Positions 33,419 to 42,686 of a DNA stretch of 64,000 nt are shown one piece after another. Position numbers and translations under genes: made by a program. Within the stretch, counting starts at the first letter, position 1. Every line of letters begins with the position of its first letter. The stretch spans positions 930,001 to 994,000 of the forward strand of contig CAVSUB010000002.1 of NCBI GenBank assembly GCA_963730995.1, given 5' to 3'. The notes under the pieces were generated by a model. It did no database searches. It was not told the DNA's origin and saw only the letters and a list, made by a program, of their open reading frames with translations. Origin of the DNA: CAVSUB01 sp963730995. GTDB taxonomy: Bacteria > Acidobacteriota > Vicinamibacteria > Vicinamibacterales > 2-12-FULL-66-21.

Positions 33419-34243
33419 ATGAATGATGGCAACGGGCCCGCGGTTCTGCTGATTCAGGGAGTCGGCGTGGTCGGCGCGGGCTGGGGTCCGCAGGTCGACG
33501 CAATGGCCGGCCGCTTCCGGATGATGGCCTTCGACAATCGCGGCATCGGCTCGAGTCCGCTAGGCGATGTGCCGCTCTCGATCGAGGTGATGGCGGACGA
33601 CGCGATCGGGATCATGGATTCGAGCGGGATCGATCGTTTTCACGTCGTCGGACACTCGATGGGCGGCCTCATCGCGCTGCGGGTCGCGCTGAAGGCGCCA
33701 CACCGCGTCAAGAGTCTGTCGCTGCTGTGCACCTTCGCGAGCGGCAAGGACGGATCCCGGATGTCGCCCGGGATGCTCATCTCTGCCCTCCGCCTTCGAA
33801 TCGGATCGCGCGAGATGCGTCGCCAGGCGATGCTGAGCCTCATCATGCCGGCCGATTATCTGCAGACTGTCGATCGCGCGCGGCTCGCCCGCACCATCGG
33901 GAGTCTGTTCGGCCGCGATCTGTCGGAGCAGCCGGCGATCGTCATGAAGCAGTTGCGCGCGATGTCACGCTACAGCGCGGCGCCGCGGCTCCAGGAGCTG
34001 CGGTCGCTTCCCGCGCTGGTCGTCAGCGGCAGCTTCGACCGCATCGCCAGGCCGGATCTGGGACGCGCGCTCGCGGAAGGCCTGGGAGCGCGGTACGTCG
34101 AGTTTCAGGATGCAGGGCACGCCCTCCCGATTCAGTGCGGTGATCGGCTGAACGCACTACTGCTCGAGCACATCGACCGCGCGGAGAGTCTTGCGCGCAG
34201 CGACGCCCAGCCCGCAGGTCCAGCCGTCACCGAGCGTGTCTAG
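33419..34243 (+). CDS. Alpha/beta hydrolase
   Basis: A 274-residue protein that follows the glucokinase by 29 bp. Nucleophile elbow VVGHSMGGLIAL, oxyanion region LIQGVGVVGAGWGPQVDAMA, a lid of Arg-rich helices in the middle, and the catalytic His in FQDAGHALPIQCGDRL; the acid is probably Asp in SGSFDRIARPDLG. No signal peptide, so cytoplasmic. Substrate unknown. A GGAATTCACTTG motif starts 6 bp after its stop. Confidence 0.9.
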   Translation: MNDGNGPAVLLIQGVGVVGAGWGPQVDAMAGRFRMMAFDNRGIGSSPLGDVPLSIEVMADDAIGIMDSSGIDRFHVVGHSMGGLIALRVALKAPHRVKSLSLLCTFASGKDGSRMSPGMLISALRLRIGSREMRRQAMLSLIMPADYLQTVDRARLARTIGSLFGRDLSEQPAIVMKQLRAMSRYSAAPRLQELRSLPALVVSGSFDRIARPDLGRALAEGLGARYVEFQDAGHALPIQCGDRLNALLLEHIDRAESLARSDAQPAGPAVTERV

Positions 34244-34248
34244 TCCCA

Positions 34249-34260
34249 GGAATTCACTTG
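34249..34260. repeat. GGAATTCACTTG motif after stop
   Basis: The 12-mer conserved in the hairpin family at 23287 and 41519, here without its second arm. It starts 6 bp after the alpha/beta hydrolase stop. Confidence 0.5.
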
Positions 34261-34265
34261 TATTG

Positions 34266-35765
34266 CTACTTACACACAAAGCTTGCGGCATCGTCCGGAC
34301 TGCCGCTGCCTTTGTACTGCGCGCGCTGCGGGTAGACGCAGAGCGGACGCGAGCGAGACACTGTGCCGTCGCCGGCGAGCTTTCGCGCGACGATGGAATC
34401 CGGCGCCTTGCCGCGCTCGACCCAATCGGACAGCACGGCCGGCCAATCGACGGTGCTCGGACCCGGGCCGCCACCACAGTGCAGGACGCCAGGCATCAGG
34501 AACAACCGGATGTAGTCGCGAGCCCCGCTGTCGCGGCTCTGCACCTGATCGTAGTACTTGATTGTGCCCAAGGCACTCAGTGCAGGGTCCGACCATCCGT
34601 GCCAGACGATCAGCTTGTGACCCTTTGCCTTGAACGGACCGAGATCCGGATCCGTCGCGTTCAGGAATGTTCCAGCCAGGCGGGCGTCCTTCCGCGAGTG
34701 TGACACGTCGTACTGCGTGTAGTCCCACGACGGATCGCCGAAGACCAGGTACTTGAAGAACTGTGTGCCGAACGCGAAGCGCAGGCTTGGGCCCTGCGGC
34801 GTCCGCTGCGGACCACCGCCGACGATCCACGCGGCCCATCCACCGGGCTCCCCCTCGCCGCCGACCGGCTGACCGGGATAGAGGACCTCGGCCTGGCCTG
34901 TCGTCTCGGCGTAGACCTTTTTCAGCGCGCTTCGCTGGGGATCCGTAAGTCCCGTCAGCGCGGCGACGTCAACCTTGCAGCTGCGTGGATCGTCAATCAG
35001 ACCGTCTTTTACCCCGTCGGCCGCGTCGCACCTGTCGACGACTTGTGCCTCTATCGACTTCAGCACGTCGGTCGAGAAAACCGGGGTGCTCAGGCTTTGC
35101 TTGTCGGGAAAGACCGCCTGGATGTCCTTGATGAACTGTGCGGCAATCCCCACGAAATCGAGGGCGGGCGCGCCAGAAACGATTCCGTTGAAATCGTCCG
35201 GGAAGCGCTGCGCCTCCATCATGGCCTGACGGCCGCCGTTCGAGCAGCCCACGAAGTACGCCTGCGTCTCGGGCGTGCCGTAGTAGCGCCGGACGATCGC
35301 CTTGGCCGTTTCCGCAGTGCGATGCACGCCCAGATAGCCGTAGTTCACCTGGCGCTCGACGTTGTTCATCGCCCAGCTCGCGTCGACCGACGAACCCTTG
35401 TGTCCTGTATCCGTTCCTGCGGTGGCATAGCCCGCGTTCACCGATGCCTGCGCCTGGTTCTCGACTTCCCCGACAAAGCCGCCGCCGCCACCCATAAGGA
35501 ACTTGCCATTCCAGGCATCGGGGAGCAGGAGGGAGAAATGGATCTCTGTGCCGATCGTGCCGGTCACGCGGCAGTGCGCCACACGGATCGGCCCGGAGTC
35601 GGCTGCCGGGTGTGCGACGGCCTCCGCGATTTTCACGTCCGGGAGCTCGACCGACGGCACGCGATCGCAGGCCATGCGGCCGTCAGACGCAGTCTGCCTG
35701 GCACCCACAACGGTGGATGCCGCGCAGGCCAGGAAAACACCAAGTACAAGGCGTCGTCGTGTCAT
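34266..35765 (-). CDS. Tannase/feruloyl esterase family hydrolase, exported
   Basis: The ATG at 35765 has CAGGAG upstream and a signal peptide (RLVLGVFLACAASTVVGARQ). The 499-residue product has the complete CS-D-HC motif of the family: Cys174-Ser175 in VGCSNGGRQAM, an Asp in HGWSDPALSAL and the His-Cys pair in VLHCGGGPG. The two Cys normally form the disulfide that links nucleophile and His. It should hydrolyse aromatic esters from plant material. Divergent from the SSS symporter. Confidence 0.93.
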   Translation of the reverse strand: MTRRRLVLGVFLACAASTVVGARQTASDGRMACDRVPSVELPDVKIAEAVAHPAADSGPIRVAHCRVTGTIGTEIHFSLLLPDAWNGKFLMGGGGGFVGEVENQAQASVNAGYATAGTDTGHKGSSVDASWAMNNVERQVNYGYLGVHRTAETAKAIVRRYYGTPETQAYFVGCSNGGRQAMMEAQRFPDDFNGIVSGAPALDFVGIAAQFIKDIQAVFPDKQSLSTPVFSTDVLKSIEAQVVDRCDAADGVKDGLIDDPRSCKVDVAALTGLTDPQRSALKKVYAETTGQAEVLYPGQPVGGEGEPGGWAAWIVGGGPQRTPQGPSLRFAFGTQFFKYLVFGDPSWDYTQYDVSHSRKDARLAGTFLNATDPDLGPFKAKGHKLIVWHGWSDPALSALGTIKYYDQVQSRDSGARDYIRLFLMPGVLHCGGGPGPSTVDWPAVLSDWVERGKAPDSIVARKLAGDGTVSRSRPLCVYPQRAQYKGSGSPDDAASFVCK

Positions 35766-35889
35766 GAGCTGGACTCCTGGAAGAGCGCCCATCATAGTCG
35801 ACTGGCGCCGGCGCTGCCGGGTCCGGGTCACGCGTCCCCAGCCTGGGCTTCGCGATTCGGCTCGAATCGCATAGACTCCGGCGTCATCC

Positions 35890-37698
35890 ATGCACCTCAC
35901 GTTCCTCGACTGGTCAATTGTTCTAATCTCGCTTCTGATCTGCTTCGGTCCGGCAATCTTCTTCGGGCGTCGGGCCGGTCAGAACACTTCCGAGTTTTTC
36001 GCGTCGGGCCGCGCCGTCCCGTGGTGGCTGGCAGGGCTCTCCATGGTGGCGACGACGTTCAGCGCGGATACGCCGAATCTGGTGACGGACATTGTCCGCC
36101 GCAACGGCGTGGCGGGGAACTGGGTCTGGTGGGCCTTCGTGCTGACGGGTGTCGCCACGGTGTTCTTCTACGCAAGGCTGTGGCGGCGGTCGGGGGTCCT
36201 GACCGATCTGGAATTCTACGAGCTGCGCTACTCCGGAGCGGCGGCGTCGGCGCTGCGCGGCTTCCGCGCGATCTACCTGGGCCTCTTCTTCAACTGCCTC
36301 ATCATGGCGTCCGTCAATCTGGCGACCTGCAAGATTGCCGGAATCCTGTTCGGGCTGGATCGATGGCAGACCTTGCTGCTCGTCGGCACGCTCAACGTCA
36401 CGTTCGCAGCCTTCGCCGGGCTGTGGGGCGTGCTCGTCATCGACATGATCCAGTTCTTCATGAAGATGGCGGCCGTGATCGCGGCGGCCTACTTCGCGGT
36501 GACGTCGCCGCAGGTCGGCGGACTGCACGCGCTCGTCGAGAAGGTCTCGGCCATGCAGGGACCTGGCGGCGTTCACTACCTTGGCCTGCTGCCGGATTTT
36601 CAAAGCAACTGGGATCTCGCGGTCGCGGTCTTCATCATGCCCGTTGCGGTGCAGTGGTGGGCCGTCTGGTATCCGGGGGCCGAGCCAGGCGGAGGAAGCT
36701 ACATCGCGCAGCGCATGCTGGCATCCAAGTCCGAGAAGGACGCGCTGAGCGCCGTCCTCTTCTTCAATGTCGCCCACTACGTGTTCCGGCCGTGGCCGTG
36801 GATCCTCGTAGCGCTCTGCTCGTTGATCGTCTATCCGGAGTTGTCGGACATCCAGCGCACCTTTCCGAACCTCGATCCAAGCCTCCTCGGGCACGACATC
36901 GCCTATCCGGCGATGCTGACGTTCCTGCCTGCTGGGTTCCTGGGCCTCATGGTTGGCGGCCTGATCGCGGCGAGCTCCTCGACGATCCTGACTCACCTCA
37001 ATTGGGGGGCGTCGTATCTCGTCCACGACTTCTATCGCCGCTTCGTGACGCGTGACGCCACCGAGCAGCACTACGTCCGGGCCGGCCGCGTCGTGACGGC
37101 CGGGCTCTTCGTGTGTGCGGCGGCGACGGTCTATCTGCTCGACACAGCGAAAGACATCTTCGATGTGATTCTGCAGGTCGGCGCGGGCACGGGCCTCTTG
37201 TATCTCGTGCGCTGGTTCTGGTGGCGGGTCAACGCGTGGTCCGAGATCGTCGCGATGATCAGCTCGTTCGCCGTCTCGATCGGTTTCCTGCTGCTGAAGA
37301 CGCGTGGCGTGGTGTTCAGCACGCACGTGGCGCTCCTCACGACCATCGCTATCACGACAATCTGTTGGGTCGCGACCGCGTACCTGGGACCGGAGACCGA
37401 TCCGGAAGTGCTCCTCAAGTTCTGGCGCACGGTACGCCCATCCGGACCGGGATGGACGCCCATCCGTCAGGCCGCGGGCCGATCTGCCGCTGAAGCGAGA
37501 GCGCAGGGCGACAACATTCCGCTCGCCCTTCTCGGATGGGTGGCGGGCTGCACGTCCATCTGGTCGGCGCTCTTTGCGGAGGGGAACTATCTTTATGGCC
37601 GGATGCCGCAAGCGATCTTCCTGACGGTGGTGTTCCTGATCTCGACTGCAGTGCTCGTGATGGTCGTTCGCCGCACCTGGGCGGACCAAACCTCGTGA
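35890..37698 (+). CDS. Sodium:solute symporter (SSS family)
   Basis: A 602-residue membrane protein with about 14 helices. It begins with the usual extracellular start MHLTFLDWSIVLISLLICFG, then GRRAGQNTSEFFASGRAVPW and WWLAGLSMVATTFSADTPNL, the classic SSS signature of helices 1 to 2. Sodium-coupled uptake of a sugar or organic acid is expected. The ATG is at 35890; a weak TAGACT (35872-35877) lies close enough to suggest a very short leader. Confidence 0.93.
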   Translation: MHLTFLDWSIVLISLLICFGPAIFFGRRAGQNTSEFFASGRAVPWWLAGLSMVATTFSADTPNLVTDIVRRNGVAGNWVWWAFVLTGVATVFFYARLWRRSGVLTDLEFYELRYSGAAASALRGFRAIYLGLFFNCLIMASVNLATCKIAGILFGLDRWQTLLLVGTLNVTFAAFAGLWGVLVIDMIQFFMKMAAVIAAAYFAVTSPQVGGLHALVEKVSAMQGPGGVHYLGLLPDFQSNWDLAVAVFIMPVAVQWWAVWYPGAEPGGGSYIAQRMLASKSEKDALSAVLFFNVAHYVFRPWPWILVALCSLIVYPELSDIQRTFPNLDPSLLGHDIAYPAMLTFLPAGFLGLMVGGLIAASSSTILTHLNWGASYLVHDFYRRFVTRDATEQHYVRAGRVVTAGLFVCAAATVYLLDTAKDIFDVILQVGAGTGLLYLVRWFWWRVNAWSEIVAMISSFAVSIGFLLLKTRGVVFSTHVALLTTIAITTICWVATAYLGPETDPEVLLKFWRTVRPSGPGWTPIRQAAGRSAAEARAQGDNIPLALLGWVAGCTSIWSALFAEGNYLYGRMPQAIFLTVVFLISTAVLVMVVRRTWADQTS

Positions 37699-37776
37699 AA
37701 CGGGCGTGAAATCCGTTCGTCCCTGCGTTCGTCACTCATCCCACCTGTGGTCCGCCGAGTCTGCTATAAGCGAGGC

Positions 37777-40221
37777 ATGTCGACTGTTGGGCAGGATGTT
37801 CGATACGCGCTGCGGACGCTGATTCGAAGCCCAGGTTTCGCGACGATAGCCATCATGACGCTGGGCCTTGGCATAGGCGCGGCGACGACGATCTTCACGG
37901 TCGTGAACGGCGTCCTGCTGCGACCCCTGCCATACCGATCGCCTGAGCGGATCGCGAACATCTGGGTGGATTTCGGGGTAGGCGCGCAATCCCTGCCCGC
38001 GATGTCGCCAGGTGACTTCCGGGACTACCAGCAGCGCAGCCAGTCCTTCGATGTTCTTGCTGCCGGCTCTGGCGCGCAGGTCGTCGGAGCGATCGGCGCG
38101 CTGTCGGGAGACGGCATCGAGACGGAACGCGTCGAAGTCTCGACGATTACGGCGAATTTCTTCCCGCTGCTGGGTGTGGATCCGGCCTACGGACGTCCCT
38201 TCACCGCGGAAGAAGAAGCGGTGGGTGGTCCGAAGGTCGTGATTCTCAGTTACAACCTGTGGAGCCGCAAGTACGGCGGCTATCCTGGCATCGTGGGTCG
38301 TCAGATCAGGCTGGACGGTCTCGATCAGACCGTGGTCGGAGTCATGCCTGCGGGCTTCCGGCTCTGGCTGCCGTCGGAGGCGTTTCAGATCACCGACGCG
38401 CAGATCTGGAAGCCGCTGCAATTCGACTACTCGACGCAGCTGCCACGCAACCTGACGTTCTTCACTGTGTTCGGGCGGCTCAAGCCGCAGGTGACGTTCG
38501 AGCAGGCCCAGGCGGACATGGACGGAATCGCGCGCCAGCTTCGCGCGGAGCATCCCGAGCACCAGTCCGGAGACATGCACGTCCGGGTCGTTCCGCTGCA
38601 GCAGGATGTCGTCAAGCACGCGCGGCGCGCGCTGATGGTGCTCTTCGTCGCCGTCGGCTTCCTGCTGCTGATCGCCTGCGCCAACGTCGCACACCTGCTG
38701 CTCGCTCGCGCGACCAGCCGCGAGCGCGAGATTGCCCTGCGCGGCGCGCTCGGCGCCACGCGGGTGCGCGTTCTTCGCCAGCTCGCCACCGAGAGCGCGG
38801 TCCTTTCGGTGGCCGGCGGCATCATCGGGCTGCTCACGGCATGGGCGGGCACCCGTGTCCTGAATTGGCTGAGCCCCGCAAACCTGCCGCGGCTCGAGTC
38901 GGTGCGGATCGACGGCTCCGTCCTGTTGTTCGCGCTCGCCGCCAGCTCGATCACGGCGCTCTTCTTCGGCCTCGTGCCCGCGCTCCGGGCGGCAGGGATG
39001 GACTTGAATCGGACGTTGCGCGCGACAGGCTCGCCGTCGCTGGTCAACGCACGGGTTCGAAGCGTGCTGATGATCGCGGAGATGGCGCTGGCCCTGGTGC
39101 TCCTCATCGGCGCCGGCCTGATGGTCCGCAGCTTTGCGGCCCTTCAGCACGTACGGCCAGGATTTGACCCGTCCTCCGTACTGACGCTCAGGCTCGCCTT
39201 CCCCGGCGCCAAGTATCCGACTCCCGAGGCGCGCTTTGCCTTACGTCAGCAGATCGAGAATCGTGTTCGCGAGCTGCGCGCCGTCACCGACGTCGCGTTC
39301 ATCTCGCAGCTGCCCCTGACGGGCAGCGGTCCGTTGTCGCCGTTTGCCTACAACGCGGAAACGGCGCGCAACTGGGAAAGCGAGACCTCGGACGGCCGCA
39401 ACGTGTCGCCGTCCTATTTTCGAGCGATGGGCACGCGCCTGATCGCAGGCCGTTTCTTCGACGAGCACGACCGGCCCGGCCAGGGTCGAATCATCATCGA
39501 CGAGACCCTCGCCGCGCGGGCGTGGCCAGGCCAGAACGCGGTCGGGAAGAGGCTGCAGGTGGAACCCACCGGTTCGCCATACGAATACGCCGAGGTCATC
39601 GGCGTTGTCGAGCACATCCGCGCGCACGATCTCGCGCGGCCCGTCCGGCCGCAGATTTATTCCGCGCTTGGCGGCGGCGCGGCGCGGATGTACGTCGTGA
39701 TCAGAACGGCCGATGGATGTTCGTGTCTGGCGTCGGAGATCCGCAAAGCCATTCAACGAATCGATCCGGATCTGCCGGTCGACAAGGTGCGCGGGATGAC
39801 GGACTACGTCGCCGACGCGATGGCCTCTTCGCGTCTGACCCTGATGCTGATGGCGCTGTTCGGCATGGCAGCGCTGCTGCTCTCCTGTGTCGGCATCTAC
39901 GGCGTGTTTTCGTACTCGGTCAGCCAGCGGACGCGCGAGATCGGGATTCGCATGGCGCTCGGACAGGAGCCCGGGCGCATCCGAAACCTCGTGCTGGTGG
40001 AAGGGCTGCGCCTGATCGCGATCAGCACCGCAATCGGAGGGGCCATGGCCTTCGTGCTCACGCAGAGCGTCTCGGCACTTCTCTACGGCGTCCGGCCAAC
40101 CGATCCCTCGACGTTCGGCCTGATGGCGCTCCTGTTGATGGTCGTGGGCCTCGCCGGCTGCTACGTGCCCGCGCTTCGCGCGACGAGAGTGAATCCGATC
40201 GTCGCGCTGCGGGCGGACTGA
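37777..40221 (+). CDS. ABC transporter permease, ADOP type, without PadR
   Basis: An 814-residue protein from ATG 37777; the frame is open from a GTG at 37747. It has the two-module MacB layout: GQDVRYALRTLIRSPGFATI start, TTIFTVVNGVLLRPLPYRSP, helices around RALMVLFVAVGFLLLIACAN, a second periplasmic domain, and the end YVPALRATRVNPIVALRAD. Unlike the permease at 27852 it has no long N-terminal soluble extension and no adjacent regulator. Its role in envelope transport is inferred from the family. Confidence 0.92.
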   Translation: MSTVGQDVRYALRTLIRSPGFATIAIMTLGLGIGAATTIFTVVNGVLLRPLPYRSPERIANIWVDFGVGAQSLPAMSPGDFRDYQQRSQSFDVLAAGSGAQVVGAIGALSGDGIETERVEVSTITANFFPLLGVDPAYGRPFTAEEEAVGGPKVVILSYNLWSRKYGGYPGIVGRQIRLDGLDQTVVGVMPAGFRLWLPSEAFQITDAQIWKPLQFDYSTQLPRNLTFFTVFGRLKPQVTFEQAQADMDGIARQLRAEHPEHQSGDMHVRVVPLQQDVVKHARRALMVLFVAVGFLLLIACANVAHLLLARATSREREIALRGALGATRVRVLRQLATESAVLSVAGGIIGLLTAWAGTRVLNWLSPANLPRLESVRIDGSVLLFALAASSITALFFGLVPALRAAGMDLNRTLRATGSPSLVNARVRSVLMIAEMALALVLLIGAGLMVRSFAALQHVRPGFDPSSVLTLRLAFPGAKYPTPEARFALRQQIENRVRELRAVTDVAFISQLPLTGSGPLSPFAYNAETARNWESETSDGRNVSPSYFRAMGTRLIAGRFFDEHDRPGQGRIIIDETLAARAWPGQNAVGKRLQVEPTGSPYEYAEVIGVVEHIRAHDLARPVRPQIYSALGGGAARMYVVIRTADGCSCLASEIRKAIQRIDPDLPVDKVRGMTDYVADAMASSRLTLMLMALFGMAALLLSCVGIYGVFSYSVSQRTREIGIRMALGQEPGRIRNLVLVEGLRLIAISTAIGGAMAFVLTQSVSALLYGVRPTDPSTFGLMALLLMVVGLAGCYVPALRATRVNPIVALRAD

Positions 40222-40253
40222 CCCGGAGTTAACTTGTCTGCGGAACGTAGGCT

Positions 40254-40417
40254 GGCAGCGCCCCAGCCACTTCGGGCGGCCTTGCCGAGGCGCGGGATGT
40301 CCTTACACGAGATCAGGAGTTCAGGGGAATTCGCTCTCTTGTTTCCGGATTCCACACTCGTGATCTCCTGAACCTGTGATCTCCTGTTTGGCAGCGCCTC
40401 AAGCCATTTCGAGCGGC
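40254..40417. repeat. Direct repeats flanking an inverted repeat
   Basis: Two imperfect 27-28 bp copies start GGCAGCGCC at 40254 and 40390 and end GCGGC at 40280 and 40417. Between them, ACACGAGATCAGGAG (40305-40319) and its near complement around 40354-40372 form a dyad of AGGAGAT-type heptamers. It resembles a small inserted palindrome with duplicated flanks. Confidence 0.6.
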
Positions 40418-40500
40418 GTCAGCTGGTGGGGCGTGATTTGCTGGAGGTGGAAGCCACGAGCTCGATGCTCGTGTTACAGTGCCGCCGAACAGGGCGGCGT

Positions 40501-41514
40501 ATGCACACAAGCAGGCGAACATTTCTGGCAGCGTGCGGAGCACTTGCGGCCACCGCGAGCGTCACGCGCACGCAGGCCCAATGGCAGGAGAGTCAGCGCT
40601 ACCCGGACCCGCGAATCCAAATCATCGATCCGTCGTTCGCTCCATATCGCATCGCCAGCGCCAAGGTCGAACGGATCGCCTCGGGCATGCGCTGGGCCGA
40701 GGGACCGGTCTGGTTCGGCGACGGGCGCTTCCTGCTCTGGAGCGACATTCCCAACAATCGCCTGATGAAATGGGAGGAGGAGACCGGCGCTGTCAGCGTG
40801 TTCCGGCATCCCTCGAACTATTCCAACGGCAACACGCGCGATCGACAGGGACGGCTGATCACTTGCGAGCACGACGCCAGGCGCGTCACGCGGACCGAGT
40901 ACGACGGCACCATCACCGTCATCGCCGAGCGTTTCGAGGGAAAGCCGCTGAACTCGCCCAACGACGTCGTGTGCAGATCCGATGGTTCAATCTGGTTCAC
41001 CGATCCGCCGTTCGGGATCCTCGGGAACTACGAGGGCCACGTGGCCAAGCCGGAGCTGCCGACCAACGTCTATCGGGTCGATCCGTCAACCGGCCGGATG
41101 GCCGTGGTTGCCGGAGACATCAATCGGCCGAACGGCCTGTGCTTCTCGCCCGACGAGAAGCGGCTCTACGTGATCGAGGCCGGACTCTCGCCACGGGTGA
41201 TTCGCGCGTATGACGTCGTGGACAACGGGTCCAGGATCGCCAACGGCCGGACGCTCATCACCGCGGAACCCAACGGCACGCCTGACGGAATGCGCGCGGA
41301 TGTGGATGGCAACCTCTGGGTCGGCTGGGGCATGGGCGCCGAAGAGCTGGACGGCGTCGCAGTCTTCAACTCTGAAGGGAAGCCGATCGGGAGGATTCAC
41401 GTCCCCGAGCGGGTCGCGAATGTCTGCTTCGGCGGGCGATCCCGGAATCGTCTGTTCATGGCCGGGAGCACGTCGGTGTACTCGCTGTTCGTGAATACGC
41501 AAGGGGCGGCATAG
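40501..41514 (+). CDS. SMP-30/gluconolactonase-like protein, Tat-exported
   Basis: The ATG at 40501 opens a twin-arginine signal (SRRTFLAACGALAATASV); the frame is open from 40426. The 337-residue propeller has the metal-binding Glu in RWAEGPVWFGDG, Asn in NSPNDVVCRSDGSIWFTD, Asn in RPNGLCFSPDEKRLYV and Asp in PDGMRADVDGNLWVGW, the full ligand set of sugar lactonases. A periplasmic sugar lactonase working with the exported sugar dehydrogenases of this region is plausible. Confidence 0.92.
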   Translation: MHTSRRTFLAACGALAATASVTRTQAQWQESQRYPDPRIQIIDPSFAPYRIASAKVERIASGMRWAEGPVWFGDGRFLLWSDIPNNRLMKWEEETGAVSVFRHPSNYSNGNTRDRQGRLITCEHDARRVTRTEYDGTITVIAERFEGKPLNSPNDVVCRSDGSIWFTDPPFGILGNYEGHVAKPELPTNVYRVDPSTGRMAVVAGDINRPNGLCFSPDEKRLYVIEAGLSPRVIRAYDVVDNGSRIANGRTLITAEPNGTPDGMRADVDGNLWVGWGMGAEELDGVAVFNSEGKPIGRIHVPERVANVCFGGRSRNRLFMAGSTSVYSLFVNTQGAA

Positions 41515-41518
41515 TCGA

Positions 41519-41548
41519 GGAATTCACTTGGGTCGGGTCTGAATCCGT
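41519..41548. repeat. GGAATTCACTTG-family hairpin after stop
   Basis: GGAATTCACTTG, then GGTCGGGTCTGAATCC. It starts 5 bp after the SMP-30 stop. The second arm is degraded (TGAATCC pairs with GGAATTCA only partly). It is followed directly by a heptamer array. Confidence 0.55.
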
Positions 41549-41555
41549 GAAGCTT

Positions 41556-41583
41556 TCAGCTGTCAGCTCTCAGCTGTCAGCGA
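41556..41583. repeat. Heptamer array overlapping a gene end
   Basis: Units TCAGCTG, TCAGCTC, TCAGCTG, TCAGCGA. The minus-strand stop codon of the nitrilase gene (41570-41572) lies in the third unit. Confidence 0.85.
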
Positions 41584-42568
41584 GAATCGCGCGCTTCGCT
41601 TCGTCGATCAACTCGTTGTTGCGCTCGTACGATAGCGGCTCGGCGCTTCCGGGCAGCGTCGGCGGATAGACGTGCCGTTTGTAGACGGGATACGCCTCGG
41701 TTCGCAAGTGCGCCAGCATGTGATGGCCGCGTCGCGTCTCGCGCTCGTGGCGCAGGGCGCCGATGTCGATCGGCGCGACGACGATCCGTTCACCCGGTCC
41801 GGGAGATGCTTCCGCGAGCAATCGGCCGTCGAAGTCCACGACCTGACTGCCGCCCGGCCACGAATACGGGGGATAGTGCCGCAAGCTCGCGCCTTGATTG
41901 GCCGCGACGACGAACGCGGTGTTCTCGAGCGCCCGGCAGCGGTTGACGATCGTCCACCAGTTCATCGGCTCGGTAGCGCCCCACGGGTCCATGTAGGCCG
42001 AGACGCGCACCAGCACCTCTGCGCCATTCGCCGCGAGCTGGCGGATGGCCTCTGGAAACAACCAGTCATAGCAAATCGCACAGCCGATGCGGCCGATCGG
42101 CGTTTCCGCGACGGGGAAGAGCGGCTCGTCGTAGCCCTCGATGTCGTGCGGACTCGAGTGCACCTCGTACGGGATCCACGTGTTGACCTTCCGGTACTTG
42201 TAGAGAATTCCGTCCGGACCGATGAGGCACGTCGTATTGAAGACTCTGCCGGGCCACCGCGGATCCGCTTCCAGCATCGATCCGCTCTGAATGAAGATGT
42301 CGTGCTCCTTGGCCTTCCCCTGGAGTCTGTGGGTGTGCTCGTTCGGAATCGGCACCGCGAGTTTGTCGAGAAGCTCGGCCACGGTTGGAAAGACCGGGGC
42401 CGCGTGGGCGAACTCCGGGAAGACCACGAGCCTGACGGGGAGAAACGGCGCACTCCCCGCCACTGCAGCGTCGATCATCGCGACGATGCGATCGGTGTTC
42501 GCGCTCATCTGACGCCGGTCGAGCGGGTTGGCGAGATCGGTCTGGCAGGCGGCGGCGGAATAACGCAT
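41570..42568 (-). CDS. Carbon-nitrogen hydrolase (nitrilase superfamily)
   Basis: A 332-residue protein with the Glu-Lys-Cys triad in place: Glu52 in VVFPEFAHA, Lys126 in LYKYRKVNTW, Cys165 in GCAICYDWLFPE. It should cleave an amide or nitrile; the long insert between Glu and Lys and the Trp-rich region NWWTIVNRCRALENT suggest a formamidase- or amidase-like substrate. No signal peptide. Its last codons and stop are inside a heptamer array. Confidence 0.92.
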   Translation of the reverse strand: MRYSAAACQTDLANPLDRRQMSANTDRIVAMIDAAVAGSAPFLPVRLVVFPEFAHAAPVFPTVAELLDKLAVPIPNEHTHRLQGKAKEHDIFIQSGSMLEADPRWPGRVFNTTCLIGPDGILYKYRKVNTWIPYEVHSSPHDIEGYDEPLFPVAETPIGRIGCAICYDWLFPEAIRQLAANGAEVLVRVSAYMDPWGATEPMNWWTIVNRCRALENTAFVVAANQGASLRHYPPYSWPGGSQVVDFDGRLLAEASPGPGERIVVAPIDIGALRHERETRRGHHMLAHLRTEAYPVYKRHVYPPTLPGSAEPLSYERNNELIDEAKRAILADS

Positions 42569-42581
42569 AGGTGAAGTGTGA

Positions 42582-42686
42582 CGGGATCCGAATAGCGTGA
42601 TTCTTGTCGGGATCCGGGATCCGACAACCCTCGTGTTCTCGATCGAAGTGTTTTCCGGATCCCTGATCCCGATCCCGGATCCCCGA
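42582..42686. repeat. GGGATCC heptamer palindrome
   Basis: GGGATCC-type 7-mers on the left (CGGGATCCG at 42582, GGGATCC twice near 42610) face GGATCCC, TGATCCC and GATCCCG on the right up to 42684, giving a foldable element. It abuts the stop codon of the giant TPR/FG-GAP gene on one side and the nitrilase start on the other. Confidence 0.75.

Noticed and set aside
35043..37055. Long plus-strand frame across the tannase and symporter genes
   Set aside because: Antisense to one real gene and out of frame in the other; Arg/His-rich shadow typical of high G+C DNA.
35923..37689. 588-codon minus-strand frame opposite the SSS symporter
   Set aside because: The plus strand encodes an unmistakable symporter; the opposite frame is Arg/His-rich without domains.
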